From the NCBI RefSeq assembly GCF_050871315.1, contig NZ_JBJLRE010000004.1: DNA of 64,000 nucleotides; one strand, given 5' to 3'. Below the pieces are notes generated by a model. It worked only from the letters and a program-made list of their open reading frames with translations. It was not told where the DNA came from and did no database searches. How positions within the stretch are numbered: the stretch's first letter is position 1; each line of letters begins with the position of its first letter. The stretch is from Kineococcus gynurae (GTDB lineage Bacteria; Actinomycetota; Actinomycetes; Actinomycetales; Kineococcaceae). The position numbers were made by a program, and so were the translations under genes. Positions 58,108 through 64,000 of this stretch are shown here, piece after piece.

Positions 58108-60068
58108 CCACCGAGACGCCGCCCTTCGCCGCGACGGACCTGGACGGCTCGGTGCGACCCCAGGACGACCTCTTCCGCCACGTCAACGGACGGTGGCTGG
58201 ACAGCACCGAGATCCCGGCCGACCGGGCCGTCGACGGCGCCTTCATCCGGCTGCGCGACGAGTCGGAGGCGCAGTGCCGGGCCATCGTCGAGTCCGCGGC
58301 CGCCTCCGACGCCGAACCCGGGTCGGTCCGCCGCAAGATCGGCGACCTCTACGCCTCGTTCATGGACGAGGAGCGGGTGGAGGCCCTCGGGGTGTCCCCG
58401 CTCGCCGCCGACCTCGCCGCGGTGGACGCGGTGACCGACCACGCCGAGCTCGTGCGCCGGTTCGGCGCCCTGGAACGCTCGGGGGTCGGGGGGCCGTTCG
58501 CGTACTGGGTGGACACCGACAACGGCGACTCCGAGCGTTACGTCGTCTACGTGACCCAGTCGGGGCTGGGCCTGCCCGACGAGTCCTACTACCGCGAGGA
58601 GCAGTACGAGGGGATCCGTGCGGCCTACCGGCGCCACGTCGAGAACATCTTCACCCTGGCGGGGCGCCCGGACCCGGCCGGCGCGGCCGGTCGCGTCCTG
58701 GACCTGGAGACGGCGCTCGCGGCCCACCACTGGGACCGGGTCCGCAACCGGGACGCGAACCTGACCTACAACAAGGTCACGGGCGAGCAGTTCGCCGCCC
58801 TGCTGCCCGGGGTCGACGTGCCGGCCTGGTTGGCCGCGGCCCGCATCCCCGCGGACGCCTTCGCCGAGGTGGTGGTCCGGCAGCCCAGCTACCTCGAGGG
58901 GCTGGCCGAGGTCCTCACGGCGACCCCCGTCGAGGTCTGGCGGGAGTGGCTGGCCTGGCGGGTCCTGCACCAGGGGGCGGCCCTGCTCAGCAGCCCCTTC
59001 GTGGCCGAGAACTTCGCCTTCTACGGCACGACGCTCACCGGGGCGCCCGAGCTGCGGCAGCGCTGGAAGCGGGGCATCGGTCTGGTCGAGAGCAACCTGG
59101 GCGAGGCGCTCGGCCGGCTCTACGTGGAGGAGCACTTCCCGCCGGTCGCCAAGTCCCGCATGGAGGAGCTCGTCGCCAACCTCGTCGAGGCCTACCGGGT
59201 CGACATCGAGGCCCTGGACTGGATGACGCGGGAGACCAAGGACCGCGCCCTGCTCAAGCTGTCGCAGTTCACGCCCAAGATCGGCCACCCCGACGAGTGG
59301 CGCGACTACACCGCCCTCGAGATCGACCGGGACGACCTGGTGGGCAACGTGCGTCGCGCGTTCTCCTTCGAGGTGGACCGGGAACTGGCCAAGCTCGGCG
59401 GGCCCGTCGACCGCGGCGAGTGGTTCATGAGCCCGCAGACGGTGAACGCCTACTACAACCCCGGGCTCAACGAGATCGTCTTCCCCGCTGCCATCCTGCG
59501 ACCGCCGTTCTTCTCCCCCGACGCCGACGACGCCGAGAACTACGGCGGGATCGGGGCCGTCATCGGTCACGAGATCGGCCACGGGTTCGACGACCAGGGT
59601 TCCAAGTACGACGGGCGCGGGAACCTCGTCGACTGGTGGACCGACGCGGACCGGGCCGAGTTCGGCAAGCGCACCGAGGCCCTGGTCGCGCAGTACGACG
59701 CGCTGGAACCGCCGGAGACCCCCGGGCAGCACGTCAACGGCTCGCTGACCGTGGGGGAGAACATCGGGGACCTGGGCGGTCTGACCATCGCCCACAAGGC
59801 CTACCTGATCTCCCTGGGCGGGGCCGAGGCCCCGGTGGTGGACGGGCTCACCGGCCCGCAGCGCCTGTTCAACGGGTGGGCCCGGGTCTGGTGCGGCAAG
59901 GTCCGTCCCGAGGAGGTCGCCCGGCGCCTGGCGGTGGACCCGCACTCGCCGCCGGAGTTCCGCTGCAACGCCGTCGTGCGCAACCTCGACGAGTTCCACG
60001 CCGCCTACGACGTGCAGCCCGGCGACGCGCTCTGGATGGACCCGCAGGAGCGCGTCCGGATCTGGTGA
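58104..60068 (+). CDS. pepO: M13 family zinc metallopeptidase (neprilysin/PepO-like)
   Basis: 654 residues, the family length. The zinc motif HEIGH lies around 490 (VIGHEIGHGFDDQG) and the third-ligand motif ENIGDLGG around 552; NAYYNPGLNEIVFPAAILRPPFF precedes the active site. A C-terminal RCNAVVRNLDEFHAAYDVQPGDALW is typical. No signal peptide is present, so the enzyme should be cytoplasmic. ATG 58104 overlaps the MFS stop. TAGGCT (58091-58096) ends seven bases before it, so an internal leaderless promoter is also possible. The next gene overlaps by 4 bases. Confidence 0.92.
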   Translation: MTTETPPFAATDLDGSVRPQDDLFRHVNGRWLDSTEIPADRAVDGAFIRLRDESEAQCRAIVESAAASDAEPGSVRRKIGDLYASFMDEERVEALGVSPLAADLAAVDAVTDHAELVRRFGALERSGVGGPFAYWVDTDNGDSERYVVYVTQSGLGLPDESYYREEQYEGIRAAYRRHVENIFTLAGRPDPAGAAGRVLDLETALAAHHWDRVRNRDANLTYNKVTGEQFAALLPGVDVPAWLAAARIPADAFAEVVVRQPSYLEGLAEVLTATPVEVWREWLAWRVLHQGAALLSSPFVAENFAFYGTTLTGAPELRQRWKRGIGLVESNLGEALGRLYVEEHFPPVAKSRMEELVANLVEAYRVDIEALDWMTRETKDRALLKLSQFTPKIGHPDEWRDYTALEIDRDDLVGNVRRAFSFEVDRELAKLGGPVDRGEWFMSPQTVNAYYNPGLNEIVFPAAILRPPFFSPDADDAENYGGIGAVIGHEIGHGFDDQGSKYDGRGNLVDWWTDADRAEFGKRTEALVAQYDALEPPETPGQHVNGSLTVGENIGDLGGLTIAHKAYLISLGGAEAPVVDGLTGPQRLFNGWARVWCGKVRPEEVARRLAVDPHSPPEFRCNAVVRNLDEFHAAYDVQPGDALWMDPQERVRIW

Positions 60069-60799
60069 CGACGCTCGTCCTGGTCGCCCTGGCGGTCCTC
60101 GTCGGGGCGGCCACCCAGCGCGCCACCGGGTTGGGCTTCGCCCTCATCGCCTCGCCGTTCCTCGTCCTGCTCGCCGGCCCGCACGACGGGGTCTCGCTCG
60201 GGAACGCGCTGTCGGCCGGTTCCTGCCTGCTCGCCCTGCGAAGCACCCGCGGCGGTCTGGACGTGCGGCAGTTGCTGCTGCTGGCCGTCCCCGCCGTGCT
60301 GGTGGTGCCGCTGGGGGCCGTCCTGATCGCCGACGTCCCCGACGCCCCGATGCTCGTGGCGGTCGGGCTCCTCAGCCTGGTCGCGGTGGTCGTGGTCGTG
60401 CTGACCCGCGGCGGGGCCCGGGTGGCCGCCGACGCTCCGGGATGGGGCGCCGGGGCCGGCGCGGCGGGTGGACTGCTCAACGTCGCCGCCGGGGTCGGCG
60501 GGCCGATCGCCGCCGCCTGGTGCCTGTCGCGCCGGTGGCCCCCGGCGACCTTCGTCGCCACCATGCAGGCCTACCTGCTGGTCATCAACCTCACGTCGCT
60601 GCTGGTCAAGGGCCTGCCCCGGGTCGAGGTCGCCGTGTGGCCGGTGGCGCTCGCGGCGCTGCTGGCCGGGTCGGTGCTGGGCGACCGCCTCGCCGGACGG
60701 GTCCCGGCCCGCGCGGCCTACCGGCTCACCGTGGGGCTGGCGCTGACCGGCGCGCTGGTCGCCCTGGTCCGCGGGGTGCTCCTCGGCGCCGCCGGCTGA
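60065..60799 (+). CDS. TSUP family anion transporter (TauE/SafE-like)
   Basis: 244 residues, about eight membrane spans, with two repeats of the TauE/SafE pattern: LVGAATQRATGLGFALIASPFLVLLAG near the N-terminus and AAGGLLNVAAGVGGPIAAAWCLS at the start of the second half. These carriers move sulfite, sulfoacetate or related anions; the substrate cannot be read. GTG 60065 overlaps the peptidase stop by 4 bases. The stop is only two bases from the stop of the convergent glucosidase gene. Confidence 0.87.
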   Translation: MTTLVLVALAVLVGAATQRATGLGFALIASPFLVLLAGPHDGVSLGNALSAGSCLLALRSTRGGLDVRQLLLLAVPAVLVVPLGAVLIADVPDAPMLVAVGLLSLVAVVVVVLTRGGARVAADAPGWGAGAGAAGGLLNVAAGVGGPIAAAWCLSRRWPPATFVATMQAYLLVINLTSLLVKGLPRVEVAVWPVALAALLAGSVLGDRLAGRVPARAAYRLTVGLALTGALVALVRGVLLGAAG

Positions 60800-60801
60800 G
60801 G

Positions 60802-63510
60802 TCAGCGCCCGGGCGGACGTCCCGGCAGCCGCGGGTGCAGCAGGTGCGCCACGAGCGCGGTCCACCCCGTCTGGTGGTTCGCACCCAGCCCCTCCCCGGT
60901 GTCCCCGTCGAAGTACTCCGGGAACGAGGGGTGCTCCTGCCAGAGGGGGTCGCGGGTCGCCTCGATCCGTTGCCCGTCCGCGGGCCGGGACCCCTCGACC
61001 GGACGGAACAGGTCGACCAGGGAGTTGTCGACCAGGTCGGCAGCCTGGACCAGGTTGATCCGCTTCCCGGACCCCTTGGGCACCTCGATGGTGAGGGAGT
61101 CGCCGAAGAAGCGGCCGTAGGTGCGCAGCTTGTCGGCCAGCAGCACGTTCACCGGGAACCAGATGGGTCCGCGCCAGTTCGAGTTGCCCCCGAACAACCC
61201 GGTGCGGGACTCCCCGGGCTCGTAGGTGATCGAGGAGCTCTGACCCGAGACGGAGGTCGTGATCGTCTCCTTGACCGCCGCCGACAGCGAGCGGATGCCG
61301 TAGGGGGAGAGGAACTGCTCGGAGTCGAACATCCGCTCCAGGATCCGGACCAGCCGGGGCTTGTCCAGCAGCGAGAGCAGCAGGCTGCGGCCCTCCGGCG
61401 TGGACCGGGTCAGCAACGGCCCCATGAGGTCAGGACGTCGGCGCTGCAGCCAGCGCAGCCGGCTGGTGAGGTCGGGGCACTCCTCGGAGATCCAGCTCGG
61501 CACGTCGGTGGCCCCGAGGATGGGCAGCAGTCCCACCATCGAGGGCACGCGCATCGGTTCGGCGGTCCCGTCGGGATGCAGCAGGACGTCGTAGAAGAAA
61601 CCGTCCTCCTCGTCCCACAGGGAGACGTCGCGCGAACCGAAGGTGGTCATCGCCTGCGCGATCGAGAGGAAGTGCTCGAGGAACTTGGTGGCGGCGTCCT
61701 CCCAGGCGGGGTCGTGCCGCGAGAGCTCGAGGGCGATCTTGAACATCTGCTGGCAGTAGAAGGCCATCCAGCTGGTGGCGTCGGACTGCTCGAGCCGGTA
61801 CCCGGGCGGCAGGGGGGCCGACCGGTCGAACAGCCCGATGTTGTCCATGCCGAGGAAGCCGCCCTCGAAGAGGTTCGACCCGCTCGCGTCCTTGCGGTTG
61901 ACCCACCACGAGAAGTTGAGCAGCAGCTTCGTGAAGACCCGGACCAGGAAACCCTGGTCCCGGTACCCGTCGAGGCGGTAGACGTGCCAGGCCGCCCACG
62001 CGTGCACGGGCGGGTTGACGTCGCCGAACGCCCACTCGTAGGCCGGGAGCTGGCCGTTGGGGTGCATCGACCACTCGCGGCACATCAGGACGAGCTGCTC
62101 CTTGGCGAACTCGGGGTCGACGTGCGCCAGCGGGATGGTGTGGAAGGCCAGGTCCCACGCCGCGAACCAGGGGTACTCCCACTCGTCGGGCATCGAGATG
62201 ACGTCGGCCAGCGCGAGGTGGCGCCACCCCACGTTGCGCGCGCCGCGGCGCGTGCGCGACTCCGGTGCCGGCTCGACCCCGGGGTCGCCCTCGAGCCATT
62301 GCCGGACGTCGTAGCGGTAGAGCTGCTTCGTCCACAGCAGCCCCGCGTAGGCGCGTCGGGCGACGTGCCGGTCGGCGGGGGTCAGGTCGGCATGGATGAC
62401 GTTGTCGTAGAACTCGTCGGCCTCCGCCTGCCGGTCGCGCAGGACGGCGTCGTACCCGGGGCCGAAGGTCGTGAGGTTCGGTGCCGCGTGGGACAGCCGC
62501 AGCCGGACCTCGACGGTCTGACCGGGCAGGACCTCGTCGAAGGAGTACCAGAACGCCGCCTTGGTGCCCTGCAGGCCGGGGTTGACCGCCTTGAGGTCGC
62601 CCCGGACGATCCGACGGTCGATGCCGTCCTTGGTGTAGGGGGTGTCGTTGCGGCGGGCCCCGAACAGCTCGACGGCGTTGGTCTCGTTCTCGCAGAACAG
62701 CACCTCGGGGCTGCCCTCGGCGCTGACGTAGTAGCGCCCCAGATGGGCGTGGTTGCACTCGACGGCCTCGAGCCCGCCGACGGTGAGGGTCGGGGGCAGG
62801 ACCTGGTCCATCGTCCCGCGCCGACGGTCGACCCCCCAGGCCCAGGTGTTGCGGAACCAGATCTGGGGGACGAGGTCCAGCGGCGCCGCGTCGGGTCCGT
62901 GGTTGGTGGCCCGCACCACCATGCAGAGGTCGTCGGGGGAGGCCTTGGCGTAGCGGACCTCGACGTCGAAGAACCGGTTCTCGTCCAGGACGCCGGTGTC
63001 ACCCAGCTCGAACTCGCGCTCGTCGCGGCCGCGACGGGCGTTCTCCGTCCGGAGCCGCTCGTAGGGGAACTCCGCCTGGGGGTAGCGGTACAGCCAGCGC
63101 ATCCAGCTGTGGGTGGGCGTCCCGTCGACGGTCCACCAGTACTCCTTGGCGTCCTCGCCGTGGTTGCCCTCCCCGTTGGTCAGCCCGAAGAGCCGTTCCT
63201 TGAGGATCGGGTCCTTGCGGTTCCACAGGGCGACCGACAGGTTGAGGAAGCCGAAGCGGTCGCAGATGCCACCCAGTCCGTCCTCGCCCCAGCGGTAGGC
63301 CCGGGACCGGGCTTGGTCGAACGGGAAGGCCGACCACGCGTCGCCCGTGGCGGAGTAGTCCTCGCGGACCGTGCCCCACTGCCGGCCGGACAGGTAGGGA
63401 CCCCACATGCGCCAGGGACCCTCGGCCCCCGGCGACTCCGCGAGGCGGGCGTGCTCGATCGAGGGGTGGTCCCCGGACGGGTCGGCGCTGCCGGCGGTCG
63501 CTTCGCTCAC
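60802..63510 (-). CDS. Large GH63-like glucosidase (MGH1-type glycoside hydrolase)
   Basis: About 902 residues, no signal peptide, so cytoplasmic. An N-terminal beta region (~25-370: MWGPYLSGRQWGTVREDYS, ICDRFGFLNLSVALWNRKDPILKERLFGLTNGEGNHGED) is followed by an (alpha/alpha)6 barrel (~390-890). The barrel has EYPWFAAWDLAFHTIPLAHVDPEFAKEQL, NPPVHAWAAWHVYR, DASGSNLFEGGFLGMDNIG and GNSNWRGPIWFPVNVLL, patterns shared with GH63 glucosidases. Likely substrate is an alpha-glucoside or glucosyl-containing oligosaccharide; this is inference. GTG 63510 has GAGGA upstream; ATG 63519 is an alternative. It stands alone, divergent from the rRNA operon leader. Confidence 0.85.
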   Translation of the reverse strand: MSEATAGSADPSGDHPSIEHARLAESPGAEGPWRMWGPYLSGRQWGTVREDYSATGDAWSAFPFDQARSRAYRWGEDGLGGICDRFGFLNLSVALWNRKDPILKERLFGLTNGEGNHGEDAKEYWWTVDGTPTHSWMRWLYRYPQAEFPYERLRTENARRGRDEREFELGDTGVLDENRFFDVEVRYAKASPDDLCMVVRATNHGPDAAPLDLVPQIWFRNTWAWGVDRRRGTMDQVLPPTLTVGGLEAVECNHAHLGRYYVSAEGSPEVLFCENETNAVELFGARRNDTPYTKDGIDRRIVRGDLKAVNPGLQGTKAAFWYSFDEVLPGQTVEVRLRLSHAAPNLTTFGPGYDAVLRDRQAEADEFYDNVIHADLTPADRHVARRAYAGLLWTKQLYRYDVRQWLEGDPGVEPAPESRTRRGARNVGWRHLALADVISMPDEWEYPWFAAWDLAFHTIPLAHVDPEFAKEQLVLMCREWSMHPNGQLPAYEWAFGDVNPPVHAWAAWHVYRLDGYRDQGFLVRVFTKLLLNFSWWVNRKDASGSNLFEGGFLGMDNIGLFDRSAPLPPGYRLEQSDATSWMAFYCQQMFKIALELSRHDPAWEDAATKFLEHFLSIAQAMTTFGSRDVSLWDEEDGFFYDVLLHPDGTAEPMRVPSMVGLLPILGATDVPSWISEECPDLTSRLRWLQRRRPDLMGPLLTRSTPEGRSLLLSLLDKPRLVRILERMFDSEQFLSPYGIRSLSAAVKETITTSVSGQSSSITYEPGESRTGLFGGNSNWRGPIWFPVNVLLADKLRTYGRFFGDSLTIEVPKGSGKRINLVQAADLVDNSLVDLFRPVEGSRPADGQRIEATRDPLWQEHPSFPEYFDGDTGEGLGANHQTGWTALVAHLLHPRLPGRPPGR

Positions 63511-63660
63511 GGTCCTCATCCTGCCGTCTACGGGGCACCCGGTAGGGGTGAACCGGGGGCGGGTGGGTCCCACCGGGCGGACGTGGTTTCGTGAGCGGCT
63601 GACATCGGCGCGTCACATCCGTTGCGCCGCAGCCCATGTCGCCCGCCCGACACCGCGGAT

Positions 63661-63690
63661 TTGTCTTCCGTCCACCCGGCCCCGTAATGT
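63661..63690 (+). promoter_or_regulatory. Upstream rrn promoter
   Basis: TTGTCT, 18-base spacer, TAATGT. The -10 is an excellent match for the housekeeping sigma factor. Confidence 0.55.
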
Positions 63691-63791
63691 TCTCGATGTC
63701 GCCGGGACGGGGCAGCGGGAGGGTCTGAGGGCTTCTTCTGGGTGCTGGTTCTGGTGGTCCGGGTCTGTGGTTCAGGTCACGCGGTGTTTGG

Positions 63792-63821
63792 TTGTCGTGT
63801 GGTGTGGTCGCGGGTTACGGT
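63792..63821 (+). promoter_or_regulatory. Downstream rrn promoter
   Basis: TTGTCG, 18-base spacer, TACGGT, about 130 bases below the first promoter. Tandem promoters with this spacing are usual for rRNA operons. Confidence 0.55.
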
Positions 63822-64000
63822 GGGAAAGTTGTCCCTGTTGCTGCTGCTCCTGGTGGGGTGGTGGTGCGGGTGCGTCCGGTTCTTGAGAACTCAACAGTGT
63901 GCCATGAATGTTGATGCCATTTGTTTTACCCCTTCCTCGTGGGGGGTTTCCTTTGGTGTTGTTCCCGGTTTCTCTCTCGCCAGGGGGTTGCCGGGGTGAA

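Larger units (their letters stand above)
63520..64000 (+). promoter_or_regulatory. rRNA operon promoter and leader region
   Basis: About 480 bases with no real gene; GC is lower than in the rest of the window. Two promoters are visible: TTGTCT (63661-63666) N18 TAATGT (63685-63690), and TTGTCG (63792-63797) N18 TACGGT (63816-63821). Downstream, GTTCTTGAGAACTCAACAG (63879-63897) is the conserved motif found ahead of actinobacterial 16S genes. A CCCC/GGGG hairpin (about 63929-63945) resembles a processing stem. The 16S gene should start beyond the right edge. Short frames here are spurious. Confidence 0.8.

Noticed and set aside
63407..63999. Short plus-strand open frames in the rRNA leader, one with membrane-like residues
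   Set aside because: They cover the promoters and the conserved leader motif, have no ribosome sites and resemble no family.
1..64000. CRISPR arrays, IS elements, phage or integrase genes
   Set aside because: No direct-repeat arrays, transposase motifs or terminal inverted repeats were seen; base composition and codon use look even across the window.

Overview
The window is very GC-rich bacterial DNA. Start codons are often GTG, and the gene order is the classic actinobacterial replication-origin neighbourhood. Gene content (short gnd beside dnaN, free-standing murJ with a divergent pseudokinase gene, many SpoIIE-type phosphatases) fits an actinomycete near Kineosporiaceae/Kineococcus. That assignment is tentative because it rests on gene content recalled from the family, not on a search. 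The start of an rRNA operon lies at or just beyond the right edge.

Origin block (1-11.6 kb). On the minus strand lie recF (cut by the window edge), gnd, dnaN, oriC and dnaA. On the plus strand lie rpmH, rnpA, yidD, yidC, jag, rsmG, parA and parB. oriC (2844-3419) holds about ten DnaA boxes, and dnaA has its own promoter with two boxes just downstream of the start point. Between 8.08 and 10.72 kb there are six parS or parS-like sites. Five of them lie inside the parA and parB reading frames, and three are read in one register, giving V-S/P-R-E-T peptides in a long disordered ParA N-terminus.

Conserved origin-flanking block (11.6-24.7 kb). An aminotransferase, GNAT, trxA, trxB, a membrane-anchored putative anti-sigma protein, sigM, a degenerate kinase fused to a discoidin-like domain, murJ, a DUF6049-type secreted protein, a NUDIX hydrolase and CCA-adding enzyme. 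This is the usual actinobacterial set linking redox stress, envelope stress and lipid II export.

Accessory block (24.7-63.5 kb). PilZ protein; VOC/YjbR-like fusion; ChaB; a TetR-controlled MFS exporter; a GT4 glycosyltransferase; two multi-domain SpoIIE phosphatases flanking a complete proline catabolism locus (pruC-like regulator, putB, pruA) and an LLM flavoprotein; a very large Orn/Lys/Arg decarboxylase; a TetR-MMPL operon; a divergent lysG-lysE pair; a ferredoxin-reductase-like flavoprotein; a GlsB protein; an APC permease; an RpiB-like isomerase plus DhaK-DhaL kinase (probable tetrose or triose use); thyA-folA; TerD; an MFS-M13 peptidase-TSUP operon; and a 900-residue GH63-like glucosidase.

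The last ~490 bases hold tandem rRNA-type promoters and the conserved TTGAGAACTCAA leader motif. No IS elements, CRISPR arrays, tRNA genes or clear pseudogenes were seen. The most unusual items are the coding-embedded parS cluster, the micro-ORF made of a parS site ahead of rsmG, a perfect 12-bp hairpin inside rnpA, and the pseudokinase-discoidin protein divergent from murJ.
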